From Bullera alba (taxonomy: Eukaryota > Basidiomycota > Tremellomycetes > Tremellales > Bulleraceae): a DNA stretch of 64,000 bases. The position numbers were made by a program, and so were the translations under genes. Location of the stretch: contig BCIX01000002.1 in NCBI GenBank assembly GCA_001600095.1, forward strand, positions 1,054,001-1,118,000, given 5' to 3'. Shown in pieces: positions 11,781-21,907 of this stretch (within the stretch, counting starts at the first letter, position 1; each line of letters opens with the position of its first letter). The notes under the pieces are model-generated. The model had not been told where the DNA came from and did not search any database. It worked only from the letters and a program-made list of their open reading frames with translations.

Positions 11781-12813
11781 GGTGACGGGCGAGTTCTAGC
11801 GGCAAAGCCAGAGGCGGGTGAGGGGCGGATCGGTGACCAATGGAATATGGGGTTTTCGATTGCGTTTATTGTGTCGTCTTGAAGCCCCGCGGTCCTGGTA
11901 TACTGTACAGAAGATGGGTAGCTAGTCGACCCTGCTCACTGCGTGACGAACGACAGTGGAGATGTGGGATCCCGAGGGTTTGTTTTGTGGATTGAGGAAG
12001 ATCAGTACTACTAGCTCTGCCCATCGAAATCTGAGCGAGGTTGCTGCTGTGAGCGTCTGCCAGCCTGTGGCAATGTTCTCGCGTAGCTTAATCGAGCCTC
12101 CGGTAGTATGTATGGTGGAGGTGCGACGAATACGTTAATTCACACCCTCACTTACTTCAGCCTAACCGGTAGCCAAACTTACTCAAAGGAGTGAATCCTG
12201 GCGGGCACGCGCAGGAGAGGGGGAACGCTGGGAGAGGGGAAAAGGACGGCGAGCAACAAAGCCAACAGCGGGAGGAGGACAGAGGAGGTTGCTCGACAAC
12301 CTCGACTTTTGCACAATCGAAAAATTAGTTACAACATACAACAATTCTTACACATTACTCAGAGACCGCACGGCAACGATCAACGACACGATAGCAGCCA
12401 GGCTAGAAGAGAACTCGTCGGATCGCTGGAAAGGATCAGGACACCGTCCACGACAAGGGAAAATACCACATCGACATTTCGCACAGAGCCGATTTCTCAC
12501 TCACCCTACACATGAACGCGTCCTATCGTGGACAACCCTATACAACCTTGTAACATAGTCCACACACATTATAATACATGGTGAGCAAGCGTCTCCGAGG
12601 TCATCATCGCTGCACGCGAAGTCTGACACATCACCTCCTTCAGGTCGAAATAGCCAAAGTACCGTCCGAAATCGTTCGTCAGTCGGATCCCCTTTGAACG
12701 ACTCCCCTTTGTCCAAGTGAGTGGAATACCGCAAAGTCATTACATCGGCTTCCACGAAGCGCCGTGCTGACATGACTGCAGACCTAGTCGAGACTTAGAG
12801 GAGACTCGTAAAC
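11781..12813. promoter_or_regulatory. divergent BRR2/SET3 upstream region
   Basis: This gap of about 1 kb separates the two start codons. On the SET3 side a donor-like GGTGAGCAAG near 12580 and an acceptor CTGCAG ending at 12780 would define a 5'UTR intron of about 200 nt. An 89-codon frame at 12289-12558 has no protein-like character. No clear TATA box was found. Confidence 0.4.
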
Positions 12814-15800
12814 ATGGAGGTGGATACTCAACCCGAGGCTGGGCCGTCTCGACCTTATTCGCCGCCCCGCTCTCCTTTGCCGCCGTCGTCAACTACGGAG
12901 CTGGTAGGACCATCGTCACTAGAAACGCCAATAGTGCAGGGAGACGTGCATATGGAGGAGCCGGCGGCCGTCACGGTAGCCGAGTCGACAACTGTAGCAC
13001 AGGTCGATGGCGAGACGGTCGTGACAGATGTGTCGTCTGTCATCGGATCCAATGAAGATGTCGCTCTTCTGCTCAACTTTGGGTCTGCTGCCGAACCACG
13101 TCCGCCAGAACCCACGGAAGTCCTCTCCAACGCAGAATCCAGTGTGGCAACGACGTCTCAAGCGGTACCATCCATTCCCCTCGAACCACAACCAATCGCC
13201 GCTCTATCCATCCCTCCTCGATCACCTTCACCCTCGAATACCCACATCATCACGCCAGAACCCACCACAATGGCCCCTCCAAAGCCAAAGACGAAGCGAA
13301 AACGAAACGCTCAGGCTGGCCCGTCGTCACGAAGACGTACGTCTGCATCGGTCGATCCGGACAGGCCGCCACATTGGATGGGAGAGGACAACACGATAAT
13401 ACGTTGCATCTGTGGCTTTACAGAGGATGATGGATTCACTATCCAGTGTGAAGGATGCGGAGCCTGGGAACATGGAATGTGCTTTGGCTACCTGGACGAA
13501 ATGTCCGCCCCGGAGACGTATTTCTGTGAACTGTGCGACCCTCGACCAGTCGATGCGGCTGCGGCCATGGCAAAACAGATAACGCATCGCAGGGCGAACC
13601 CACTCTACGAACCTCGCCCTCCACTAGAAGCACCTCCCGAGAAGGATAGAGCAAAGGTCAGGGGAAAAGGCAAGCGGGCGAGAAGTGTCATCGACGGAGA
13701 GACAGAAGGCGCCGATGGCAATGGCAAAGACACCAGCCCGGGAGTAATGGGTCCTCCGACTTCCAAGCCTAGGCGGAAACCTGCAGCCAATCGACCGAGA
13801 GCAAAACCTGCCTCCAATGATGCGAATTCGGCATCTGGACAATACACGAATACGGCCCAATCCGCACCGCCTGCACCCTCTGGCCCCGAGATCGAGGACG
13901 ACTACTTCAAGGTCGAACCATGGCTGATGGAATACACGCCAGTCAAAGACAATGTCGTCAGGAGCAGGCTCGCGAGGCAGATCATGGGCGGTTTGTATCG
14001 TGAATGGGTGGATGCGGACGTCGAAGAACTGGCCATGGCCAAACGATCAATCACGACTCCCTCCGGTCTCCCTTCTCCCACCGAGACTGGTGTATTGCGA
14101 TTGTCTCCCGACAACCAGTTCTCCACGCCCGACTTCAACACCCTTGCCCCACCGATCCCACCTATATTCATGTCTGAACTACCCGACATCGACCAGGTGC
14201 CTCGGTCCATCACCGTCCGTACAATCACACAAACGCCGTCATTTCTCCCGCTCAACTACGCCGAAGTGCACACGTCCGGGGTCTACTCCCGTCCAGCGAT
14301 CTACGGCGTCTATACCGAAGAGCCTGTCTCCATGGGCGCTTGCATTGGAGAGTACAAAGGAGAAGTAATCGATTGCGAGTCGTACAGGCGGGATCCCATC
14401 AACCAGTACGCCGGACTGGGAACGCCCAAACCATTTGTGCGATCGCTAGGACCGCCCGTCAACCTCATGATCGACTCGAGAGCATACGGTAACGACCTCC
14501 GATTCGTCAGATCCAGCTGTCACCCCAATACGGTCTTGAGGCCATTGTTGATTCGGAGCGAGGATGGACATGTTCGACTCAAGTTTGGCCTTTTCGCCAG
14601 TCGAGACATCTCGAAAAAGGAGGAAATCACGCTTGGCTGGGAATGGGATGACCAACATGTTGTCCACGCCTTGAAATCTCTGATATACCACTCTCGTTCT
14701 GTCCCAGAGAAGACGGTCAGCAACATTGTCACCAAATTCGATGCCGTGCTCAATCACCTCTACGGCACATTCACCTCTTGCGCCTGTCCTGTCACCGCCA
14801 ACTGCGCTCTCTCCCAGATGCGGAGCATGGTCCAGGGTCGGGATTTGGTGAAGGGTCATTTGGGCGAATTGATCGGTGCTGTACGTGGCTGGAGGCGAAG
14901 GGAGATGGATGTCGAGATGGCCAGAAAGTGGTCCAGACCGGATCATGGCCATTTCGCCTCTAGCGGTCTGGGCAGCAGTAGGAGCAGTCTGGAGGCTGGC
15001 GAGTCGTCGAGAGACAGATCCGTCGGTCCATCTAGGCGCGAGTCCGAGTCTGTGGCCGATCAATCTTCCGAAAAGGCCGAATCGGAAGACGAGGCTTCGC
15101 TCAAGCAAGAAACTGCTCGTACCATCCCTGGCAAATCGACTGCTGCTTCTGAAGACGATAGCGAGGAAGAGGAAGAAGTGGAAGAGGACATTGAAGAGGA
15201 CAGCGCAGACGAGTCAATTGTCGACCGAAAGGTGTCTCAGGGCAACGACGATTCCAATGCTCCAAGTCCAGAGGACATGGAGATCGACACGCCTCAACGC
15301 AGTCCTGCTGTCCCATCCCTCACACTGTCTTCTTCTCTCTCTTCCGCCCCTCCCAATCGATCCCTCGAACCGGCCACAGAGAACGAGGTCGACGATGGCG
15401 AATTGTCCGATGCCACCACGGCCACCCTCCCCCGAAGCCAATTCTCCGAGGCCGAGGATGACAATGTCGAATCGATATCGCCTCAGAAGCCCAAGTCGTC
15501 TTCATTCTCCAGATCAAAGCCAACTGCATCGCCCAACAGCAAGAGCGGCACAGCTGGGAGATTGTCTGGTTCTTCGCGCTCTGAGCCAGTCCGACGGCCG
15601 AAGCGACAGAGGACTATCAGAATCGTTTCGTCTTCGGCCTCTGAAAGCGACGATATGGATATCGATCCCGTTCCCGCCAAATCGCCCAAACACCTGAATG
15701 GAGTCAATGGGGACAAGGGCAACGCTGGGGTTCCGCTACCAAAACGAGCCGTAAGGGGATCGCCCAAGTCCACTCAATCGGCTGCAGAGCCCAGGGCGGT

Positions 15801-17043
15801 CGTCCCGGATCAAGTGGTAGCTCCGATGTCGATGCCAATGGACCAAGATGCGGCGATAGAGGAGCAAGCAGGAGATGAGCAAGTCGAGGATACCGAGGCA
15901 GCCGTCGAGGGAGCGGATCAGGGAGAACTCAGTCAGCAAGTGGAGGAACCCAAGCCAAAAGAACCCACTCCTCCGCCGCCCGAGCCGCCCAAGAAGATCC
16001 CCTTGTCTGAATACCTGAAAACGAGAAAGTTTCGCAAAGACACCCAGCCGACCCCTTCGACGAGCACAGACAGTGTGCCGACGGAAGCCGCGATACCGCC
16101 ATCGCAAGAGCAGAAGACGGAAGAGAGTCAGCCTTTGCCGGAGGAGAAACCAAAGACCGAGACGGAAGCATCGAAGATCAACTTTCTCGAATTTCTTCCT
16201 TCGTTTCGACCAGGGAACACTCCTTCCGGTTCTATACCGAGCGAGTCGCCGAGGCTCACCGCTACGCCTTCGAGCTATGTCCCTCGCTCAGATTACTTCC
16301 CTCTCACGGCAGCTCCACCAAGCGCACCCTCGATCATGGCATCTGCTCCCGTCGCGCCTTCGTCCTCCTTCGTCCCGCGAGCAAGCCTGAGCTATACCCC
16401 GCGTCAAGCGACAATCCCTCTCGCGGATGAAGGACCTGGCGCACCAATCACTCCAGCACCAAGTCACCCGAGTGCTTACGTGCCCAGGACGAACGGATCA
16501 GAAGAAAGGCCTACGAGCTACACTCCACGACAGGGCTCGTTCAGTATGCCAAACGGTCCCTCATCGATGGACACCACGCCGCCTGGTGGACATTACGCGT
16601 CGATATCCCCCAACGAGCCAAAGTCGACATTGCCACCGGTACTTGCGTCACGGGAACTACCCCCTCACCAAGCGAATCTCGGTTTGACTGGCGTGACCCC
16701 GACATCAGTTGGGAGCACTAGCGCGCCGGCCAGAGCGCCCCCCACAGGACCCAAAGTTCCTCCGACGGGTCCAAGGGGTTCGGCGTGGAATCCGCCTGCA
16801 AGTCCAGCCACGAGGGGCATTGGCCTGAATGGGATGAGCCCCGGTGTCCGAGGCGGCTTCAGGGGCCGAGGTGGAGCATTTGGCGGAGATAGCAGGAGGG
16901 ATGATGGCGGAGACCGCTTTGATGAGGAGAGGAACGATAGGCCGTCTTTTGCTCCCAGAGGCGGATTCGGCTTCCGTGGCAGAGGCGGGCCTGGATACGC
17001 TGGAGATAGAGGAAGAGGAGGATTCAGGGGAAGAGGATGGTGA
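12814..17043 (+). CDS. SET3: SET3-type PHD-finger and SET-domain chromatin protein
   Basis: A single exon of 1409 residues starts at AACATGGAG. Family knowledge: Set3/MLL5/SETD5 proteins scaffold histone deacetylase complexes. A PHD finger (about 196-245) reads C-x-C with WEHGMCF. The SET domain (about 485-610) contains RSSCHPNT, the Set3-type version of the NHSC region, and ends LGWEWDD, with Trp where active SET enzymes have the YDY tyrosine, so it is probably catalytically weak or dead. The rest is low-complexity Ser/Pro/Glu. Short repeats of type SYxPR occur at about residues 1150-1240, and the C-terminus is an RGG/FRGRGG box (about 1350-1409). The length and lack of introns contrast with its neighbours. 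The RGG tail suggests RNA contact, which is inference. Confidence 0.88.
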   Translation: MEVDTQPEAGPSRPYSPPRSPLPPSSTTELVGPSSLETPIVQGDVHMEEPAAVTVAESTTVAQVDGETVVTDVSSVIGSNEDVALLLNFGSAAEPRPPEPTEVLSNAESSVATTSQAVPSIPLEPQPIAALSIPPRSPSPSNTHIITPEPTTMAPPKPKTKRKRNAQAGPSSRRRTSASVDPDRPPHWMGEDNTIIRCICGFTEDDGFTIQCEGCGAWEHGMCFGYLDEMSAPETYFCELCDPRPVDAAAAMAKQITHRRANPLYEPRPPLEAPPEKDRAKVRGKGKRARSVIDGETEGADGNGKDTSPGVMGPPTSKPRRKPAANRPRAKPASNDANSASGQYTNTAQSAPPAPSGPEIEDDYFKVEPWLMEYTPVKDNVVRSRLARQIMGGLYREWVDADVEELAMAKRSITTPSGLPSPTETGVLRLSPDNQFSTPDFNTLAPPIPPIFMSELPDIDQVPRSITVRTITQTPSFLPLNYAEVHTSGVYSRPAIYGVYTEEPVSMGACIGEYKGEVIDCESYRRDPINQYAGLGTPKPFVRSLGPPVNLMIDSRAYGNDLRFVRSSCHPNTVLRPLLIRSEDGHVRLKFGLFASRDISKKEEITLGWEWDDQHVVHALKSLIYHSRSVPEKTVSNIVTKFDAVLNHLYGTFTSCACPVTANCALSQMRSMVQGRDLVKGHLGELIGAVRGWRRREMDVEMARKWSRPDHGHFASSGLGSSRSSLEAGESSRDRSVGPSRRESESVADQSSEKAESEDEASLKQETARTIPGKSTAASEDDSEEEEEVEEDIEEDSADESIVDRKVSQGNDDSNAPSPEDMEIDTPQRSPAVPSLTLSSSLSSAPPNRSLEPATENEVDDGELSDATTATLPRSQFSEAEDDNVESISPQKPKSSSFSRSKPTASPNSKSGTAGRLSGSSRSEPVRRPKRQRTIRIVSSSASESDDMDIDPVPAKSPKHLNGVNGDKGNAGVPLPKRAVRGSPKSTQSAAEPRAVVPDQVVAPMSMPMDQDAAIEEQAGDEQVEDTEAAVEGADQGELSQQVEEPKPKEPTPPPPEPPKKIPLSEYLKTRKFRKDTQPTPSTSTDSVPTEAAIPPSQEQKTEESQPLPEEKPKTETEASKINFLEFLPSFRPGNTPSGSIPSESPRLTATPSSYVPRSDYFPLTAAPPSAPSIMASAPVAPSSSFVPRASLSYTPRQATIPLADEGPGAPITPAPSHPSAYVPRTNGSEERPTSYTPRQGSFSMPNGPSSMDTTPPGGHYASISPNEPKSTLPPVLASRELPPHQANLGLTGVTPTSVGSTSAPARAPPTGPKVPPTGPRGSAWNPPASPATRGIGLNGMSPGVRGGFRGRGGAFGGDSRRDDGGDRFDEERNDRPSFAPRGGFGFRGRGGPGYAGDRGRGGFRGRGW

Positions 17044-17530
17044 GATTGTGGATGGAAAGAAGCTGTAGCAGCGAAAGAAAACGCCGAAAGAAGGGATAAT
17101 TAGCTAGTCGTGCGATTCAGACTCGAGTAGATACGCGTTGTACATTACCCTCCTCTGCCTCGAATTGGCATGCACTATTCGCCAGTGTGCAGTGTGCAGT
17201 GAGCGGAGGGTGGCCTGGGTGGACGCGAATCGCGATCGCGTGAGAGACGACGCGTGACTTGGGTGGTAACCGCCACCCTAGGTTTGAGTGATTCGGCGCC
17301 GGGATTAGTGAAATATTTCCCAAAGTGGTAATTTACAGTCACGCGGGCCTGCCTTTGGGCGCGTGACGCAAACAAACGGCCCCAGGGTGGGAGAGTCAAC
17401 TCCCACCGTAGTAAGATAGAAAACGGCCCCATAGTAAATCCCCCCTCCCTTCTTCACCATACAACCACTCGTCCACCGTACAGTCAGACAACGCAACCGA
17501 CTCAGACAACCACCCCGTCAAGCTAATACC
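17044..17530. promoter_or_regulatory. SET3 3' region and NHP6 promoter
   Basis: ACGCGT hexamers occur at 17133-17138 and 17250-17255, and a third lies at 17718-17723 inside the proposed intron. They match the MluI cell-cycle box bound by MBF in fungi. From about 17450 the sequence becomes a C/A-rich leader (repeated ACAACC/CAGACAACC) without stops or domains, which looks like an NHP6 5'UTR running up to a GTGAGT donor at 17531. Confidence 0.4.
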
Positions 17531-18713
17531 GTGAGTGCACCAAGGTACATCCATCAACTAGTCACAATCCACCACTTCACTTACATACCCAATACGTTAC
17601 CCCCCCTCTCGATGCAAACACCCTTGCATCGGCATTCCTGTCCAAAACACCCGTCGTCGCCATCACGACTGCATCGCTCGGTGTCCATTAACCGTGGGCC
17701 CGGCGAGTAATGTTGTGACGCGTCGGGCGTGACTGATTTCGTGGTGGAGGCCGGCCATGACAGTGGGGTCATGAGGGTACCCCTCTCTCATGGGCATCAT
17801 CATGTCCATGGTGACTCGGGGTCGTGATGATCAACCCGTCGCGTCGTCGTGCATGGCCGAGATCGTCCAAATGGTGGGAATGGGACTGGCACCCATTTCC
17901 ACCTTCCCCTGAGCAGTCCAGTCAACCGGGCCATACCTCCACATGATCAACCGCAATGCCACCACTATGTCTTTTCCACTGCCATCTCGTCTCTCCTTGA
18001 CCCATCTTCTTCCTTGTGACACCTAGCCACCATGACTCTCTCCCCAAATGACAAGGAACAAACAGCTGATCTTGCAAACCTCTCCTCTTCTCCAACCACC
18101 CCTGCCCGTTCCCCACCACCACCTCGAATCCATCCTACCGCCGACACCGTCCTTCCTGCCCATTCAATCCAACCATGCAACCCCGCCACGCAACCACGAC
18201 CCCCTATTGCCCTGTACCAACCTTACATCTCCACCTTCCCCTACCCACCTAACTACACCCGACACACCCTCGCCCCGAACTATGGCCTCACCTCGCTCAC
18301 TACCGGATCCCGACCACGACTTGCTCCTACCTCGCATGGCCTTCATCCCGGTCATCAACTCCATCCGCACCCTTATCGACCGGCTCCTGCCCAACGAAAT
18401 TACCCCAACATGCTGCGTCTCGCGAATGCCCATCACACTCACGCTGCTTATGGTAATGCCTATGGCGGTACCCTGGGATACGCACATCCTGGACCTCCTG
18501 CACATCACACCGCTCGTCCTGGTTATACCAACTTTCCCAATTTCTTGAACATACCTCTTCACAACCGGTGCCTCTGCAACTACGAAACATCCTTGGCCCT
18601 CGTCTCGATGCCGGTATCAACGGTATGAACAATGCCAACTACGATATGGTCGACATCCGCGCGATGACCGATGTCCTCGAACCCCTCATTAAACATTCCG
18701 TTCCGACCATCAG
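17531..18713 (+). other. probable 1.18-kb 5'UTR intron of NHP6 with a giant AG-free zone
   Basis: The best donor is GTGAGT at 17531 after a C/A-rich leader, and the only acceptor that fits is CATCAG ending at 18713, 19 nt before the NHP6 ATG. From 18066 to 18711 (646 nt) the plus strand contains no AG at all, although its base composition predicts about 16. The last AG (18064-18065) is immediately followed by CTGAT, a fungal-type branch site; a perfect CTAAC is also present at 18249-18253. Two long frames cross the zone (18032-18628, in the excellent context GCCACCATG, and 18048-18548), but absence of TAG stops is forced by the missing AG, and neither frame joins the HMG-box frame. I read it as non-coding. 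Confidence 0.6.
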
Positions 18714-18732
18714 TAAACAAGCCAAAGCTACA

Positions 18733-19319
18733 ATGCCGAAAGTTACCACCAAAGAGGAGAAGCCCAGTGTCGTCGACAAGGCCGACAAACCTCCCGTCAA
18801 GAGAAGGGTCAAGAAGGACAAGGACCCTCTGAAGCCAAAGAGGTGAGTGGTGTCGTGATCCGAGGTTGGTGACAGTGCTGACGGACATCCACCTCTTCCT
18901 CCCACCGTCGCTCGCCAACCTTCACGCCAATAGAGCTCTCTCCGCCTACATGTTCTTCGTCCAAGACTACCGAGAGAGGATCAAGTCGGAGAACCCAGAT
19001 GTCACGTTCGGAGAGGTCGGCAGGCTCCTTGGTGCCAAGTGGAAGGAGATGACTCCTGCTGAGAAGAAGGTGAGCTATCTTTGACGAAAACATAGACTTT
19101 GGCTGAGTGTCGTCAGCCTTACGAGGACCAGGCCGAGCAGGACAAAGTCCGAGCCGCTAAGCAGAAGGGCGAGTACATCGCTATCAACGGCAAGCCCAAG
19201 CCAGTGAAGAAGTCTGCCAAGACTGTTGAAGTGTGAGTGATGGAGCTCTATTCTTAGTAATATCCGCTAATGGGTGTTGCAGCGACGAGGAGGACGACGA
19301 TGAGGAGGATGACGAGTAG
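18733..19319 (+). CDS. NHP6: NHP6-like HMG-box chromatin protein
   Basis: Four exons (18733-18842, 18934-19069, 19117-19232, 19283-19319) give 132 residues. Nhp6 proteins bend DNA without sequence specificity and assist FACT and transcription initiation in the nucleus. A basic N-terminal arm ([20 protein letters not shown]) leads into one HMG box with [29 protein letters not shown] and [13 protein letters not shown] short linker and an acidic tail ([11 protein letters not shown]) follow. The ATG at 18733 (ACAATGCCG) is the first in frame after the presumed 5'UTR acceptor at 18713. An in-frame extension upstream to about 18490 is open but lies in the AG-free zone and is taken as intron. Yeast Nhp6 is 93-99 residues; the acidic tail makes this one more HMGB-like. 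Confidence 0.9.
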
Positions 19320-19838
19320 AGTTCGAATTTGACCGAGACCGTGTACTTTTTCCCATGTTCGATTCGTCCTTCTGGGTTTCAACGACTTTCCATTCCCCGA
19401 CAGTCAAGAGCTCGCCCCTCGCGACATTGTTCCTCGTAAGCCAGAAGCCGCGAGGACCATTCAGGCTATAGTGTAAAACAATCGTTCGTCCCCATTCGCC
19501 TATTTACTCTGCTTTTCGCTTTCGTTGAACCTGATTCGTTTTATGCACCATGTGTATATCGATGCGTCCTGGGACATGGCTGTGATCGCAATTTCGTCTA
19601 TGCAAACGCCCAACGTGCGAGTGTGGTGTGCCACTTGGTTATTTGAAACGTTCTCGGTGACTGGTTCGTCGGTTTGGCTTTCTGTGCTTTGGGAAAAAAG
19701 TCGGGATCGACATTGTCATCTCGACCGTCATCACTTGTCGTCCACACCTTCTCGCGACTCGACACTCATATCTCGACTTCTGTCGACATCTTGAACGTGC
19801 AGTGATCGGTTCTTGGACCCAGCGTCACTTGCTCGACA
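19320..19838. other. intergenic NHP6 / phosphotransferase
   Basis: This gap of about 520 bp holds the NHP6 3'UTR and the promoter of the next gene. A T-rich patch spans 19490-19550. I see no domain-bearing frame. Confidence 0.4.
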
Positions 19839-21681
19839 ATGCGTATCACCAAGAAACAACTCGCCGGGGTGGACCAGTACAAGTACTCTGGGGTGGACAA
19901 GAGCGTACTCTCGAAATACGTCTTGGGACCATTCTGGACATGGCTCGTGACGCTCTTCCCCAGGTCGCTCGCGCCAAACACAGTGAGTGGGGGTGTCTAT
20001 CTGGTAAAAGGACTCGCTCGTACAATGGACGCGTCTGGCATGAGCCTGTGAAGAGCAACAAGGACGTCCTAACAAGCCGTCCCTGTACCTCGATGATGAC
20101 ACTGCTCGGGCGACTTGAAGCTCACACCTGGCTTAGATCACCTTCCTCGGATTGTGCTTTGTCTTCGCCAACGTAGGCACGCTCTGGGTCCTCGACTCGA
20201 CGTACTCGGGTAAAGACCTCCCATCATGGGTTTATTTCTCCTGGGCATTCGGATTGTTCGCTTATCAGAGTGAGTCGTGACGATGGCTGACTCTCCAATG
20301 TTGGTCTGGGAAGTTCAGTCCCGCCCGGGGCGCCAGGTTTGTGTTCATGCTGACCTTTGCAGGTATGGATGCCATCGACGGTAAACAGGCCAGAAGAGTC
20401 GGCATGGCTAGTGCCCTCGGAGAGATGTTTGACCACGGATGCGATGCCATCAACACTACCGTAAGTAGTGCATTGATCTGCTGAGAGAATCACAACACTA
20501 ACACTCGCTGCAGCTTGAAGTCGTTCTCTGCGCCCATGCGCTCGGACTGAACCGGTCGTGGTGGACGGTTGCCTCGCAGGCGGCCTCTTTGTGCAACTTC
20601 TACGCCTCGACGTGAGTCCACCTGAGTCCTTAGGATAGATGCTGGTCCGACTAACACGTATGTAGCTGGGAGGAGTACCACACGGGCACGCTATACCTCT
20701 CTGCGTTCTCCGGTCCCGTTGAAGGCATCCTCATGATCGTGGTCATCTACCTCATCACCGCGCTTCACCCCATGGGACAAGGTTTCTGGCAACAGCCATT
20801 GGTCGACTTGATTCCCGGGGACTTTGCTCTCGAGGGTGCCAAGAAGATTGACAGTGTCCTCGAACTGAGCAAGTCGGTCCAGCTGGAGAGGCTGCCTACC
20901 AACGTGGCTTTCATGATCTTTGGCGCTTTTGGCACCATTGGCAACATCGTCAACAGGTCAGTCAGCGGCGACGCGTCAGACAGTGGCTGATGATCACTCA
21001 GCTACCACAATGTCATCATGTTGAGGAGAAAACAGGGCAAGACACTACTCAGCCCGTTGTTGGGCTACCTCCCCTTCTTCTTCCACACCCTCATCCTGGT
21101 GTTCTGGCTACAAGCCGACATGCGAGGTGGAGTCACTCTCGTTCACGACGCCAAGCTCTTGCCTTTCATTGGATACTGGGGCATGGCGTAAGTTCATAGC
21201 GTTCCTCCCAAATATCCACTTGCTAATGTCCCCGCGTAGCTTCGCGTACCAGGTCTCTCAGCTAATTCTCGCTCATGTGACCAAGAGCCCCTTCCCCTAC
21301 TGGAACGGCATGATGATCTTCTCGCTCCTCAGCGCCATCGACGCCAACGCATTCGCCCTCTTCGGACGGTGAGAAGTGACACACCGTGTCAGAGAGGATA
21401 TCTACTGACTCGGTTATAGGCAACCACTTGTGCAAAACTCGGAGAGCGCAGCTAATGTGTTCATCTGGATGTCCTTCTTCATCGCCTTGTTCAACTACAT
21501 CCGATTCGCCCGGGAAGTCATTTGGCAAATGTGAGTACAGCCATGGTTCACGTTCACGTGATCGGAGTAGCGTTGACTGAGACTGCTCAGCTGCGAACAC
21601 ACCGGAATCGCCTGTTTCACTGTTCGTCACAAGGACGCCAATGGTCAATGGGTCGACAACGAGGAGCAGAAGAAGGAATAG
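19839..21681 (+). CDS. EPT1: CDP-alcohol phosphatidyltransferase (choline/ethanolamine phosphotransferase)
   Basis: Nine exons (19839-19982, 20137-20269, 20363-20460, 20514-20611, 20666-20956, 21002-21187, 21240-21368, 21420-21530, 21591-21681) give 426 residues, a typical size for Cpt1/Ept1. It transfers phosphocholine or phosphoethanolamine from the CDP form to diacylglycerol, the last Kennedy-pathway step, in ER/Golgi membranes. The signature DG-x2-AR-x8-G-x3-D-x3-D reads [20 protein letters not shown] followed by GCD, partly created by the exon 2/3 join. Several hydrophobic segments follow (for example [18 protein letters not shown]). The start [18 protein letters not shown] is characteristic of the eukaryotic enzymes. 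Choline versus ethanolamine preference cannot be told from sequence by eye. The last exon is polar and ends KKE. Confidence 0.92.
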
Positions 21682-21907
21682 ACGAGCTGTCAAATGTGAA
21701 GTGTGGTGTCACGATGAGGGATAGATTGAGAGCTGCGGTATATACCAGAGGGCTTTGACGATAGATAGACAAAGATGCGAGATTCAACCTCGTAGGGTTT
21801 AGATCAGAAGGTTATACATGATTGCTACGTGTGTGATTCTCTATGATGATGCATGGTGGTTGACGAAGATCGAGTTTCCGATTCGGACTACACTAGCACG
21901 CTCTCGG

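Noticed and set aside
12289..12558. 89-codon frame before SET3
   Set aside because: No domain; it lies in the presumed leader, next to a plausible 5'UTR intron.
18032..18628. 198-codon frame with the ideal start context GCCACCATG
   Set aside because: It lies largely in the AG-free zone, where TAG stops are impossible and C-rich composition keeps several frames open; it ends out of frame with the HMG box and no acceptor can join them.
18490..18732. In-frame N-terminal extension of NHP6
   Set aside because: No ATG in good context upstream and it falls inside the probable 5'UTR intron; NHP6 proteins start close to the basic arm.
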